Below, piece after piece: positions 23,401 to 33,430 of a stretch of DNA of 64,000 nucleotides; position 1 is the stretch's first letter, and each line of letters begins with the position of its first letter. The notes under the pieces are model-generated. The model saw only the letters and a list, made by a program, of their open reading frames with translations, was not told where the DNA came from and did not search any database. Source of the stretch: Pseudorasbora parva (taxonomy: Eukaryota; Chordata; Actinopteri; Cypriniformes; Gobionidae). The position numbers and the translations under genes were made by a program. The DNA is taken from positions 48,147,353 through 48,211,352 of the forward strand of contig NC_090177.1 in NCBI RefSeq assembly GCF_024679245.1, in the 5' to 3' direction.

Positions 23401-23935
23401 AGACGTTTGGAGGAACGCAGCCCACCCAGCTCTCCAGAACAGACACAAGGACTTATCGTGGATGGTGGCTCATGAGATCCTCCCGGTCAGGGCGGTTATG
23501 CACTCCAGAGGCATGGCCAAAAACTCCATCTGCCCACGGTCCGGGTGCAACCACCCGGAGACCGTCCACCATCTGCTCTGGGAGTGCGGTGCTGCGCGGG
23601 ACCTGTGGGCCAGGGCCGGCCCCCTGTTTTTCCCGTGCCTGCCAGCGGGTGGGGCCCAGGTGGACTACAAGCTCGCCATCCTGGGGGTGGGTCAGGGCCT
23701 CAAAGCCCAAACATCGCAAGAATTTGCCTCGCTCTGGCTCACCCTCAACCTGATAAAGGATGCCATCTGGGTCACCAGAAACCTGCTGGTGGGGAAACGC
23801 GTGACGGTCCCCCTCCACGCGAGCGAGCAGAAGATAAGATCAACGCTGCAGGGTGGGCCGCACGTCGTCATTCGGACGGGGGGGCCGAGGCTGCACAAAG
23901 AGGTCCCGGCCACCACCGACCTTGGCCGCCCGTAG
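20480..23935 (+). CDS. Keno A ORF2 protein: APE endonuclease and reverse transcriptase
   Basis: An 1151-aa protein that nicks the U2 target and copies the element RNA there (target-primed reverse transcription). The APE-like endonuclease covers about residues 10-240, with N18, E47 in LLQE, GDFN (D151, N153), D214 in SRIDYIF and TDH at 234-236. Reverse transcriptase lies around 465-770: SPGMDGLP (469-476), D597 in LDFEKAFD, RQGCPLSP (655-662) and YMDD (700-703). A C-terminal C1018-X4-C1023-X7-H1031-X4-C1036 motif matches the L1 type. No RNase H is seen. The true start may be Met10 (20507), where the endonuclease fold begins. It is slightly shorter than usual L1 ORF2. The last 450 nt are GC-rich, unlike the AT-rich rest. 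Confidence 0.93.
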   Translation: MLVFLTILLMALTISTINVRSVRSTLRAQSVLSCLNNFKSDIYLLQECALPFLTNYRKWEELWTKGPSIWSGSNFNRNDGVAILIKNPNILVKGSTVVRDGRAILVNLTFLGKDFNVLNLYGYTSKNDRYKLLEDLQPHMLGRAPLVVAGDFNCVLTKKDRKRVGEDFKVDKTSVLLNKLVKDFKLVDCFKTMHQREEGYTWFSGDGARASRIDYIFTRDCPPTDATLTPLFFTDHMMVSCTLSLPTGVTVGGGLWKLNCSLLKDEEVVREYREQFSQWQTLQDFFDSRAQWWEMVKQRTGHFFRKIGKEKKNKEKRRMMGLQKRLQRYFNLLNNGLDFKEEIKEVKKEMSVLSETQSKGVILRCKEKEIEEGEKCTRYFFKKTISRGGSITILKTFRGREAKNMEDILGEIELFYSDLYSPKNVHNGILNEVLEFLETKIKSPNVLLAQDFTLLELNKSLKSFKKGKSPGMDGLPLEFYLTFWDILAHDLLTVFKEFETLDRLPDSFRVGIVSLLYKKGDRTDLKNWRPITLLNFDCKLFSKILATRMSTVLEDVIHLDQACAVPGRKITDSLVLIRDAICYARDRNIRLVVLNLDFEKAFDRISHQFLFKVLEKMGFPGRFIAWVGLLYNSLVSKFAVNGHLSKAVNIHSGVRQGCPLSPLLYVACIEPLAQILRRDKWIKGLDVPGTGGLTATCVLYMDDVTLLATDLLSVRRALDLTDWYGRASGAKLNRSKSEAQLFGPWGNVDTGGLDLDFKGNDLTVLGVKFDREGGGRGNWTDILGKVRQRLGFWGLRQLTIEGKVLVFKAVILPLILLVSSVFSPPRRFLANLERAVFYFLWGSKWERVKREVFKKRKENGGKGLPDPHLFLGSRFTALHIGYALTPSRENKTAAMARFWMGSYLRSIKILSIDLKTPVSFNLPKEYSFIKKFLKKFLLETNDASILTNHKSLISLVQDREVVSPVPGLTLSEAKDVWRNAAHPALQNRHKDLSWMVAHEILPVRAVMHSRGMAKNSICPRSGCNHPETVHHLLWECGAARDLWARAGPLFFPCLPAGGAQVDYKLAILGVGQGLKAQTSQEFASLWLTLNLIKDAIWVTRNLLVGKRVTVPLHASEQKIRSTLQGGPHVVIRTGGPRLHKEVPATTDLGRP

Positions 23936-24356
23936 ATGCACCCTCACCACTCTGGCTACGGGAACAGCGGGCCAGCGGGCCGGAGGAGAGGGGATTTCCG
24001 CTGGGCCTTTGAAGCGGGGAGTCCTGAACCTGTTCTGGAGACCTGGAGTGAATGGACATTCTTGATAGGGACTAACCCCCGGTCCTGCACAACAGAGATT
24101 TTTAAACAGAATGATTTTATTGTGTTTTAACTGGCTTGTATTTATTTGCTATTTATACTTTTATCCCTTTTTCTAACACCACACTGACTTGCATACATGG
24201 ACTTTACACAACACACTACACTGACTGATTTTAACTAAGAATGCAAAACTGTTGGTTTTAATCTGTGTAAACATGTATGTTTAAAAAGAAAAGAAATGTG
24301 AGGTTTGAATGGAAAAAAAGAAATGTGTGACAATAAAACTTTTTTCGAAAGAAAAA
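23936..24356 (+). other. Keno A 3' UTR and tail
   Basis: A GC-rich first 100 bp, then AT-rich sequence. It holds UUUUAAU (24256-24262), 70 nt before AATAAA (24332-24337), and a 10-bp direct repeat AAGAAATGTG at 24291-24300 and 24318-24327. It ends in GAAAGAAAAA joined to U2 nt 39. The same elements are present in copy C, whose terminal A run is longer (9 instead of 5). No ORF of interest. Confidence 0.75.
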
Positions 24357-24509
24357 TCTGTTCTTATCAGTTTAATATCTGATACGTCCCCTATCCGGGG
24401 ACTGCATATTAAATTGATTTTTGGCACATGGAGCCGGAACCGGGGCTTGCTCCGTCCACTCCACGCATCGACCTGGTATTGCAGTGCCTCCAGGAACGGT
24501 GTGCTTCCC
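24357..24509 (+). pseudogene. U2 snRNA 3' fragment (nt 39-191) after Keno A
   Basis: Carries the Sm site and 3' stem-loops but no promoter and no 5' end, so it cannot make U2. The 3' box still follows. Confidence 0.95.
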
Positions 24510-24975
24510 CTTTTTGGGGACTGCGAATTGTTGTGACTAATAGAAGAACCAACAACACCACTGGAATTTTGTCAGAGAATACAGAAATACGCAGGAAGCG
24601 CATACAGAATGACGATGAGGTGACGCAACGATGACCGTGCCACAGAGAAAGCAGCAAGCTGCGGTCATATGAGCATAGGGAAAAAAGAAGAACAAAAGCG
24701 TCGGTTGCCGGCCGGCTGACTCATCACCGTCACAGCACGTTTTTTGATGTCCCTCTTATTTGAGAGTCTTTACCAACGAGCTGATGAGTCGAATCAGGGG
24801 TTTGTGTTGGATGGATTAGGGACACCTGATTCAAATCAAGGTCACGCACGCACGCACGCAGCAGTCAAGCAATGGAAGGTGCCCCGTCCTTCCTTTTCTT
24901 GGGGGAGGGGAAGGTCACCGTGTTTGAGGATGGCGAAGGGGGATAGGGCGCCTCTGCCTGGAGGCCAGGCAACTC

Positions 24976-25139
24976 ATACTTACCTGGCAGGGGAGACACC
25001 ATGATCAGGAAGGTGGTTCACCCAGGGCGAGGCTCGGCCATTGCACTCCGGTTGTGCTGACCCCTGCGAATTCCCCAAATGTGGGAATCTCGACTGCGTA
25101 ATTTATGGTAGTGGGGGACTGCGTTCGCGCTCTCCCCTG
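24976..25139 (+). ncRNA. RNU1: U1 snRNA, unit 11
   Basis: Intact, majority type, lying between two Keno copies with its own promoter and 3' box. Confidence 0.96.
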
Positions 25140-26147
25140 TACACACTGGTTAAAAGCAGATAGCGTGGAGGGAAAAAGCGTGCGGTTCTTGACGCTTGTG
25201 GCGCCGCCCACTGCCCCAAAGGGTGAAGTTGCACCAGTTTTGTTATGTTTCTGTCTCTTTCTGCTGTGTCAGCCAGTGACCCGGAGAGTTCAGAGAACTG
25301 AACTGCGTTTGGTTTCATCGAGGTTGTCGAAACCTGCGACCGGTTTGCCGAATGTGGTTTTTCCCACAAACTTTGATATTCAACGGACGAGTTGATTGAC
25401 AGCAGTGGTCCCAAAGGCAAAGTTGTTCGGATGGAGGTTTTCTGTCGTATGGTACGACTGTCTCGTGCGCGTGCTGTGAAAAAGCACGCGACATACGTTC
25501 GCCTATAGCCGCTCTCATGTTGTTGCTTTTTCATTTTAAAGCGCCACTAGGTGGCCATTCACCGCGTCCTTTCTCGCCTGACCCCAGACTGAGCCCGTGC
25601 ACGGGTGTACCGGCTTGGGTGAAATTGTCTCGTTCCGTCCAAGAGCTATAGCCGTTCTAGCAGACCCCGCCTCGCCCAGCCCGTAGGTTTCGGCCTGCCG
25701 CCGCCAAGCTGAATCGAAATTCCCACTTTTTTTCCGATCTGGACGGACAGTCAGACTCCAGAGAATCTTTCTGCACTGGTTTGGGCCAGATCGGGCAAAA
25801 GACCTAGGACTAGTGTGCAAAAGTAGGTTTTTCACAAAATCCCAAATACCCGAAAATTTCGCCAGCGCAACCTTCGAATCCGAGGCATGCGTCTCGCTCG
25901 GCTCGAGCCAAGGATTCCGATGATATAAGACACTTGGTTCTGCGGCGTGCGGTTTGGGAGCTACGAGCCATTTCGTGCCGGGCCCATCGGGGGGCCAGCC
26001 TTGGTGATGTTGTAGAGCGAGTGGCTAGTACCATCCCTCAAAGTTTCAGGTCTCTACGACGTAAGGCCTTTGCCAACCCTCCCCCCCTCACCGCTTCCCA
26101 GATGGGCGTCGCCTTTGCCGGCTCCCCTGCCGCTGCGTCATTGTGTC

Positions 26148-26181
26148 ATCGCTTCTCGGCCTTTTGGCTAAGATCAAGTGT
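26148..26181 (+). pseudogene. U2 snRNA 5' fragment (nt 1-34), cut by Keno B
   Basis: The same junction as Keno A, as expected if the insertion was duplicated rather than repeated. Confidence 0.95.
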
Positions 26182-26389
26182 CTTGTCGAACGGTTGAGAC
26201 TGCGATCGCCTCTTTAAGGTTTCCTGGCTCGAGAGCTTCTGGTGTCCCGAGCCGTACAACTTTTTAGAGGGAGAGTGACCCTGCTGGTTTTACAGGTTAG
26301 CAGTTTTAAGGTAAGACTTTTAGTCTTTTATCTATTTATTGTATTTATTGTTCTTTTACGTTTTTTTTTAGGCTGTCGGTGCCTCCACC

Positions 26390-27715
26390 ATGTCGGCTGC
26401 TCGTGCCGGCATGCGGAGGCACCACAGCGTGCGATTTTTATTTAGAGAGGTGGAGGGTAAGCTCCTGGGGTTGTCTCGTTTAGACTTCTCCAGGAAGCTC
26501 ATCCAAAAAACCCTCAATTTTAATGCCAGTGATTTAAATTGTTTAATGACTCTGCCCCTGAACAAAGGTTTCGATGTCAGTTTTAGATCTGCTTCCTTGT
26601 TGCAAGATTTCTGGCAACGATTTGAGCATTGCAAGACCCAGTTCTCCATGTTCAATGTTGAGAAACTTTCTGACAATTCTATTAAAACAGTGATTGTTAG
26701 AATGTTCAATGAAACAGTGAGTGGAGATGATGTTGCTGTATGGCTGGGTAGATTTTGCACGGTTCGAAGTCCACCAGTCAAGGTGCTTGACGAAGACGGC
26801 ATCTGGAATTGCGCTTGGAGAGTTCCCATTAAACAGTGGGAAGATCCAAGTGGATTCCAGGGTCTGAGTCATTTACCCTCAATGATTGTGCTGGGAGAGA
26901 ACCGCGGCTACATTCATTATCAGGGAATGCCCAAATTGTGCCGAAAATGTGGGAAAATGGGACACCTCGCTGAGGCATGCCAAGAAATTGTGTGTAGGAA
27001 GTGCAGAGAAATTGGTCACATTTTTGAGGAATGTACCAATGGCAGACGGTGTAATCTCTGTGGAGATGCTAACCATTTCTACAGAGATTGCCCTAAAAGT
27101 TTTGCCAACAAGTTGAAAGGGAACAAAATGGCCGCCCCACCAAAGGAACAATCAAAAGAACAAAGAGAGGAGGAGGCGGGCCCTGAGGTTTTGGCGGGAA
27201 TTTCACATTCCCAGCCAGCCTCAGGGATTGGACAAGAAGAAAGAAGTGGGGCGGCCACAGGGGCGGAGTCAGAATTCGTTAATGAAAAGGGGGAGGAAGC
27301 CACTCCCCAACAAGAAAAAAGCAAAGACAAAATGGAGGAGGAGGAAGATGAAACGGCTTCCTCCCTCTACACCGTATCGGAGGTTAGTGGGGTGGATAGT
27401 GGGAGTGAAACCGAGTGTTCACTCCCAAATGCTCAAGTGCAGAAAAGGTCTGCGAGATCTCCTCTGCTTCAAACAGAGGAGAAAAGGCTGCGGGCATCGC
27501 ATCGGCCAGATAGTTCCTCTTCGGAAGATCTGAACCGTATGTGGCCTGCAGACTCTCCAAATGAAGTCTCCTTTCTGCACTTTAAGCTAAGAACATCGTC
27601 ACCAAAGGATCCACAAGAGGTTTCCTCTGTGGATTCTGAGGCGGCGAGCACTTGCCCTCCTGACCCCAGTTTATCTGGGGAAAAGGAAAGGCAGGTGCAA
27701 CAAGAAGTAACATGA
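26390..27715 (+). CDS. Keno B ORF1 protein, zinc-knuckle
   Basis: The 441-aa protein is identical to that of copy A, with three CCHC knuckles at residues 184-234 and the same start context and mini-intron candidate upstream. Being a segmental duplicate, it adds no independent evidence of selection on the protein. Confidence 0.9.
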   Translation: MSAARAGMRRHHSVRFLFREVEGKLLGLSRLDFSRKLIQKTLNFNASDLNCLMTLPLNKGFDVSFRSASLLQDFWQRFEHCKTQFSMFNVEKLSDNSIKTVIVRMFNETVSGDDVAVWLGRFCTVRSPPVKVLDEDGIWNCAWRVPIKQWEDPSGFQGLSHLPSMIVLGENRGYIHYQGMPKLCRKCGKMGHLAEACQEIVCRKCREIGHIFEECTNGRRCNLCGDANHFYRDCPKSFANKLKGNKMAAPPKEQSKEQREEEAGPEVLAGISHSQPASGIGQEERSGAATGAESEFVNEKGEEATPQQEKSKDKMEEEEDETASSLYTVSEVSGVDSGSETECSLPNAQVQKRSARSPLLQTEEKRLRASHRPDSSSSEDLNRMWPADSPNEVSFLHFKLRTSSPKDPQEVSSVDSEAASTCPPDPSLSGEKERQVQQEVT

Positions 27716-27762
27716 TTTTAATGCAATTTCTGTAGTCTTTTTATCTGTTTTTATTTTCATCA

Positions 27763-30700
27763 ATGCTTGTATTTTTAACCATACTGCTCATGGCCCTCAC
27801 TATCTCTACAATCAATGTGAGAAGTGTGAGGTCTACTTTGCGAGCACAGAGTGTTTTATCATGTTTAAATAATTTTAAGTCAGACATCTATTTATTGCAA
27901 GAGTGTGCTCTGCCCTTTTTAACCAATTACAGAAAATGGGAAGAGCTGTGGACCAAAGGACCCTCCATCTGGAGTGGCTCCAATTTTAACAGAAATGACG
28001 GTGTGGCCATTTTAATAAAAAATCCCAACATCTTGGTGAAGGGCAGCACTGTGGTGAGGGATGGGCGGGCAATTTTAGTTAATCTGACTTTTTTAGGTAA
28101 GGATTTTAATGTTTTAAATTTGTATGGTTACACAAGTAAAAATGACAGATACAAGCTTTTAGAAGATTTGCAGCCCCACATGTTAGGTAGGGCTCCCCTA
28201 GTGGTAGCAGGGGATTTTAACTGTGTTTTAACAAAAAAAGATAGGAAAAGGGTAGGAGAAGATTTTAAGGTCGACAAGACATCGGTTTTATTAAATAAAT
28301 TGGTCAAAGATTTTAAGTTAGTCGACTGTTTTAAAACAATGCATCAGAGAGAGGAGGGCTACACCTGGTTCAGTGGTGATGGCGCCAGAGCCTCTCGTAT
28401 CGACTATATTTTTACAAGGGACTGCCCGCCAACCGATGCAACATTGACCCCCCTTTTCTTCACTGACCACATGATGGTCTCCTGCACCCTTTCACTACCC
28501 ACGGGTGTGACAGTAGGGGGAGGGCTGTGGAAGCTGAACTGCTCCCTATTAAAAGATGAGGAAGTGGTTCGAGAGTATAGGGAGCAGTTCAGCCAATGGC
28601 AGACCCTCCAAGACTTTTTTGACTCACGAGCACAGTGGTGGGAGATGGTAAAACAAAGGACAGGACATTTTTTTAGAAAAATAGGAAAGGAGAAAAAGAA
28701 TAAAGAAAAAAGACGCATGATGGGGCTGCAAAAAAGACTGCAGAGATATTTTAACCTTTTAAATAATGGATTGGATTTTAAGGAGGAAATAAAGGAAGTA
28801 AAGAAAGAAATGTCAGTTTTATCCGAAACTCAAAGTAAGGGAGTAATTTTAAGATGCAAAGAAAAAGAGATAGAAGAAGGAGAAAAGTGTACAAGATATT
28901 TTTTTAAAAAGACTATTTCACGGGGAGGCTCAATAACAATCTTAAAAACTTTTAGAGGGAGGGAGGCAAAAAATATGGAGGACATTTTAGGGGAAATAGA
29001 ACTTTTTTATAGTGATTTATACAGCCCAAAGAATGTACACAATGGCATCTTAAATGAAGTTTTAGAATTTTTAGAAACAAAGATAAAGAGTCCAAATGTG
29101 CTTTTAGCCCAGGATTTTACTCTTTTAGAATTAAATAAATCTCTCAAAAGTTTTAAAAAAGGGAAGTCCCCAGGAATGGATGGACTTCCCTTGGAGTTTT
29201 ATTTGACTTTCTGGGACATTTTAGCACATGACTTACTGACAGTTTTTAAAGAATTTGAGACTCTCGACAGACTTCCGGACAGCTTTAGAGTAGGGATAGT
29301 TTCGCTTTTATATAAAAAAGGAGACAGGACTGACTTGAAGAACTGGAGACCAATCACGCTTTTAAATTTTGATTGTAAACTTTTTAGTAAGATTTTAGCT
29401 ACACGCATGTCAACTGTTTTAGAGGACGTAATCCACCTGGATCAAGCATGCGCTGTGCCCGGTAGGAAGATCACAGACAGCCTGGTACTGATTAGAGACG
29501 CCATCTGTTACGCGAGAGACAGAAACATTCGGCTAGTAGTCCTAAATTTAGATTTTGAAAAAGCTTTTGACCGCATCTCGCACCAGTTCCTTTTTAAGGT
29601 ACTGGAAAAAATGGGGTTCCCAGGGAGGTTTATAGCTTGGGTGGGACTGCTATACAACAGTCTAGTCAGTAAATTTGCAGTTAATGGGCATTTATCCAAA
29701 GCTGTAAACATTCACAGCGGCGTCCGTCAGGGGTGTCCTTTATCTCCCCTACTGTATGTGGCCTGCATTGAGCCACTGGCACAAATCTTGAGAAGGGATA
29801 AATGGATTAAAGGACTGGACGTCCCAGGGACTGGTGGACTGACCGCAACCTGTGTTTTATATATGGACGACGTAACCCTTTTAGCGACTGACCTTTTATC
29901 AGTACGAAGAGCACTTGACTTGACTGACTGGTACGGTCGGGCCTCGGGCGCTAAGCTCAACAGGAGTAAGTCCGAGGCCCAGCTCTTCGGGCCGTGGGGA
30001 AACGTGGACACAGGCGGACTGGATTTGGATTTTAAAGGCAACGACCTGACAGTTTTAGGAGTAAAATTTGACAGAGAGGGTGGAGGACGGGGAAACTGGA
30101 CTGACATCTTAGGGAAAGTTAGGCAAAGACTGGGGTTTTGGGGACTCAGACAACTGACAATTGAAGGCAAGGTTTTAGTTTTTAAAGCTGTAATTTTACC
30201 ACTAATTTTACTTGTTTCTTCTGTTTTTAGTCCCCCAAGGCGATTCCTGGCCAACCTGGAGAGGGCGGTATTTTATTTCCTGTGGGGGTCCAAATGGGAA
30301 CGAGTAAAAAGGGAGGTCTTTAAAAAAAGAAAGGAAAATGGCGGAAAAGGCCTCCCGGACCCCCACTTGTTTTTAGGTAGCCGCTTTACCGCCCTCCACA
30401 TCGGATATGCGCTGACCCCATCCAGAGAGAATAAGACAGCGGCCATGGCTCGTTTCTGGATGGGGTCCTACCTAAGAAGCATAAAAATTTTATCAATCGA
30501 CCTGAAAACCCCAGTGTCTTTTAATTTGCCAAAAGAGTACAGTTTTATAAAGAAATTTTTAAAAAAATTCCTTTTAGAGACAAATGATGCAAGCATTTTA
30601 ACTAACCACAAATCCCTCATCTCTCTTGTGCAGGACCGGGAAGTGGTGAGTCCAGTTCCAGGCCTCACACTAAGTGAGGCCAAAGACGTTTGGAGGAACG

Positions 30701-31218
30701 CAGCCCACCCAGCTCTCCAGAACAGACACAAGGACTTATCGTGGATGGTGGCTCATGAGATCCTCCCGGTCAGGGCGGTTATGCACTCCAGAGGCATGGC
30801 CAAAAACTCCATCTGCCCACGGTCCGGGTGCAACCACCCGGAGACCGTCCACCATCTGCTCTGGGAGTGCGGTGCTGCGCGGGACCTGTGGGCCAGGGCC
30901 GGCCCCCTGTTTTTCCCGTGCCTGCCAGCGGGTGGGGCCCAGGTGGACTACAAGCTCGCCATCCTGGGGGTGGGTCAGGGCCTCAAAGCCCAAACATCGC
31001 AAGAATTTGCCTCGCTCTGGCTCACCCTCAACCTGATAAAGGATGCCATCTGGGTCACCAGAAACCTGCTGGTGGGGAAACGCGTGACGGTCCCCCTCCA
31101 CGCGAGCGAGCAGAAGATAAGATCAACGCTGCAGGGTGGGCCGCACGTCGTCATTCGGACGGGGGGGCCGAGGCTGCACAAAGAGGTCCCGGCCACCACC
31201 GACCTTGGCCGCCCGTAG
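27763..31218 (+). CDS. Keno B ORF2 protein: endonuclease and reverse transcriptase
   Basis: The 1151-aa protein is identical to copy A ORF2. Endonuclease residues, YMDD and the C-terminal CCHC are intact. The alternative start Met10 is at 27790. The 3' UTR is 31219-31639. Confidence 0.93.
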   Translation: MLVFLTILLMALTISTINVRSVRSTLRAQSVLSCLNNFKSDIYLLQECALPFLTNYRKWEELWTKGPSIWSGSNFNRNDGVAILIKNPNILVKGSTVVRDGRAILVNLTFLGKDFNVLNLYGYTSKNDRYKLLEDLQPHMLGRAPLVVAGDFNCVLTKKDRKRVGEDFKVDKTSVLLNKLVKDFKLVDCFKTMHQREEGYTWFSGDGARASRIDYIFTRDCPPTDATLTPLFFTDHMMVSCTLSLPTGVTVGGGLWKLNCSLLKDEEVVREYREQFSQWQTLQDFFDSRAQWWEMVKQRTGHFFRKIGKEKKNKEKRRMMGLQKRLQRYFNLLNNGLDFKEEIKEVKKEMSVLSETQSKGVILRCKEKEIEEGEKCTRYFFKKTISRGGSITILKTFRGREAKNMEDILGEIELFYSDLYSPKNVHNGILNEVLEFLETKIKSPNVLLAQDFTLLELNKSLKSFKKGKSPGMDGLPLEFYLTFWDILAHDLLTVFKEFETLDRLPDSFRVGIVSLLYKKGDRTDLKNWRPITLLNFDCKLFSKILATRMSTVLEDVIHLDQACAVPGRKITDSLVLIRDAICYARDRNIRLVVLNLDFEKAFDRISHQFLFKVLEKMGFPGRFIAWVGLLYNSLVSKFAVNGHLSKAVNIHSGVRQGCPLSPLLYVACIEPLAQILRRDKWIKGLDVPGTGGLTATCVLYMDDVTLLATDLLSVRRALDLTDWYGRASGAKLNRSKSEAQLFGPWGNVDTGGLDLDFKGNDLTVLGVKFDREGGGRGNWTDILGKVRQRLGFWGLRQLTIEGKVLVFKAVILPLILLVSSVFSPPRRFLANLERAVFYFLWGSKWERVKREVFKKRKENGGKGLPDPHLFLGSRFTALHIGYALTPSRENKTAAMARFWMGSYLRSIKILSIDLKTPVSFNLPKEYSFIKKFLKKFLLETNDASILTNHKSLISLVQDREVVSPVPGLTLSEAKDVWRNAAHPALQNRHKDLSWMVAHEILPVRAVMHSRGMAKNSICPRSGCNHPETVHHLLWECGAARDLWARAGPLFFPCLPAGGAQVDYKLAILGVGQGLKAQTSQEFASLWLTLNLIKDAIWVTRNLLVGKRVTVPLHASEQKIRSTLQGGPHVVIRTGGPRLHKEVPATTDLGRP

Positions 31219-31639
31219 ATGCACCCTCACCACTCTGGCTACGGGAACAGCGGGCCAGCGGGCCGGAGGAGAGGGGATTTCCGCTGGGCCTTTGAAGCGG
31301 GGAGTCCTGAACCTGTTCTGGAGACCTGGAGTGAATGGACATTCTTGATAGGGACTAACCCCCGGTCCTGCACAACAGAGATTTTTAAACAGAATGATTT
31401 TATTGTGTTTTAACTGGCTTGTATTTATTTGCTATTTATACTTTTATCCCTTTTTCTAACACCACACTGACTTGCATACATGGACTTTACACAACACACT
31501 ACACTGACTGATTTTAACTAAGAATGCAAAACTGTTGGTTTTAATCTGTGTAAACATGTATGTTTAAAAAGAAAAGAAATGTGAGGTTTGAATGGAAAAA
31601 AAGAAATGTGTGACAATAAAACTTTTTTCGAAAGAAAAA

Positions 31640-31792
31640 TCTGTTCTTATCAGTTTAATATCTGATACGTCCCCTATCCGGGGACTGCATATTAAATTGA
31701 TTTTTGGCACATGGAGCCGGAACCGGGGCTTGCTCCGTCCACTCCACGCATCGACCTGGTATTGCAGTGCCTCCAGGAACGGTGTGCTTCCC
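31640..31792 (+). pseudogene. U2 snRNA 3' fragment (nt 39-191) after Keno B
   Basis: The same promoterless remnant as after Keno A. Confidence 0.95.
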
Positions 31793-32258
31793 CTTTTTGG
31801 GGACTGCGAATTGTTGTGACTAATAGAAGAACCAACAACACCACTGGAATTTTGTCAGAGAATACAGAAATACGCAGGAAGCGCATACAGAATGACGATG
31901 AGGTGACGCAACGATGACCGTGCCACAGAGAAAGCAGCAAGCTGCGGTCATATGAGCATAGGGAAAAAAGAAGAACAAAAGCGTCGGTTGCCGGCCGGCT
32001 GACTCATCACCGTCACAGCACGTTTTTTGATGTCCCTCTTATTTGAGAGTCTTTACCAACGAGCTGATGAGTCGAATCAGGGGTTTGTGTTGGATGGATT
32101 AGGGACACCTGATTCAAATCAAGGTCACGCACGCACGCACGCAGCAGTCAAGCAATGGAAGGTGCCCCGTCCTTCCTTTTCTTGGGGGAGGGGAAGGTCA
32201 CCGTGTTTGAGGATGGCGAAGGGGGATAGGGCGCCTCTGCCTGGAGGCCAGGCAACTC

Positions 32259-32422
32259 ATACTTACCTGGCAGGGGAGACACCATGATCAGGAAGGTGGT
32301 TCACCCAGGGCGAGGCTCGGCCATTGCACTCCGGTTGTGCTGACCCCTGCGAATTCCCCAAATGTGGGAATCTCGACTGCGTAATTTATGGTAGTGGGGG
32401 ACTGCGTTCGCGCTCTCCCCTG
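32259..32422 (+). ncRNA. RNU1: U1 snRNA, unit 12
   Basis: Intact, majority type. The spacer after it has GTTTGTTTTC, not the duplication marker, and the GTGCGTG hairpin variant. Confidence 0.96.
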
Positions 32423-33430
32423 TACACACTGGTTAAAAGCAGATAGCGTGGAGGGAAAAAGCGTGCGGTTCTTGACGCTTGTGGCGCCGCCCACTGCCCC
32501 AAAGGGTGAAGTTGCACCAGTTTTGTTATGTTTCTGTCTCTTTCTGCTGTGTCAGCCAGTGACCCGGAGAGTTCAGAGAACTGAACTGCGTTTGTTTTCA
32601 TCGAGGTTGTCGAAACCTGCGACCGGTTTGCCGAATGTGGTTTTTCCCACAAACTTTGATATTCAACGGACGAGTTGATTGACAGCAGTGGTCCCAAAGG
32701 CAAAGTTGTTCGGATGGAGGTTTTCTGTCGTATGGTACGACTGTCTCGTGTGCGTGCTGTGAAAAAGCACGCGACATACGTTCGCCTATAGCCGCTCTCA
32801 TGTTGTTGCTTTTTCATTTTAAAGCGCCACTAGGTGGCCATTCACCGCGTCCTTTCTCGCCTGACCCCAGACTGAGCCCGTGCACGGGTGTACCGGCTTG
32901 GGTGAAATTGTCTCGTTCCGTCCAAGAGCTATAGCCGTTCTAGCAGACCCCGCCTCGCCCAGCCCGTAGGTTTCGGCCTGCCGCCGCCAAGCTGAATCGA
33001 AATTCCCACTTTTTTTCCGATCTGGACGGACAGTCAGACTCCAGAGAATCTTTCTGCACTGGTTTGGGCCAGATCGGGCAAAAGACCTAGGACTAGTGTG
33101 CAAAAGTAGGTTTTTCACAAAATCCCAAATACCCGAAAATTTCGCCAGCGCAACCTTCGAATCCGAGGCATGCGTCTCGCTCGGCTCGAGCCAAGGATTC
33201 CGATGATATAAGACACTTGGTTCTGCGGCGTGCGGTTTGGGAGCTACGAGCCATTTCGTGCCGGGCCCATCGGGGGGCCAGCCTTGGTGATGTTGTAGAG
33301 CGAGTGGCTAGTACCATCCCTCAAAGTTTCAGGTCTCTACGACGTAAGGCCTTTGCCAACCCTCCCCCCCTCACCGCTTCCCAGATGGGCGTCGCCTTTG
33401 CCGGCTCCCCTGCCGCTGCGTCATTGTGTC

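Larger units (their letters stand above)
18899..24356 (+). mobile_element. Keno-like U2-specific non-LTR retrotransposon, copy A
   Basis: A full-length L1-superfamily (Tx1 clade) element of 5458 bp in the U2 gene, same orientation. Layout: 208-bp 5' leader, ORF1 (19107-20432), 47-nt gap, ORF2 (20480-23935), 420-bp 3' UTR with AATAAA at 24332-24337, and a short A tail merging with the target. There is no target-site duplication: U2 nt 35-37 (or 35-38) are missing at the junction. Keno is the known fish family with this target; the assignment rests on target and domain layout, not on alignment. The lack of any stop or frameshift suggests recent insertion. Confidence 0.9.
24357..26181 (+). repeat. 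Array unit between Keno A and Keno B
   Basis: A single unit running from U2 nt 39 to nt 34 of the next U2, with T4, four ACGC units, U1 and the T-to-G spacer marker at 25312. It matches 17074-18898 at the sites I compared, one arm of the 7283-bp duplication. Confidence 0.9.
26182..31639 (+). mobile_element. Keno-like retrotransposon, copy B (duplicate of copy A)
   Basis: Same length, junctions and ORFs as copy A, offset by exactly 7283 bp; I noticed no base differences. 7283 equals one 1829-bp unit plus the 5454-bp net insertion, so this copy arose by unequal crossing-over of the array and not by a second transposition. AATAAA at 31615-31620; possible mini-intron at 26311-26371. Confidence 0.92.

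Noticed and set aside
23545..24012. 155-aa ORF overlapping the end of Keno ORF2
   Set aside because: An alternative frame in GC-rich sequence rich in Gly, Pro and Arg; no support beyond overlap with ORF2.
26182..31639. Keno B as an independent insertion
   Set aside because: Identical junctions, sequence and flanking marker at an exact 7283-bp offset make segmental duplication far simpler.
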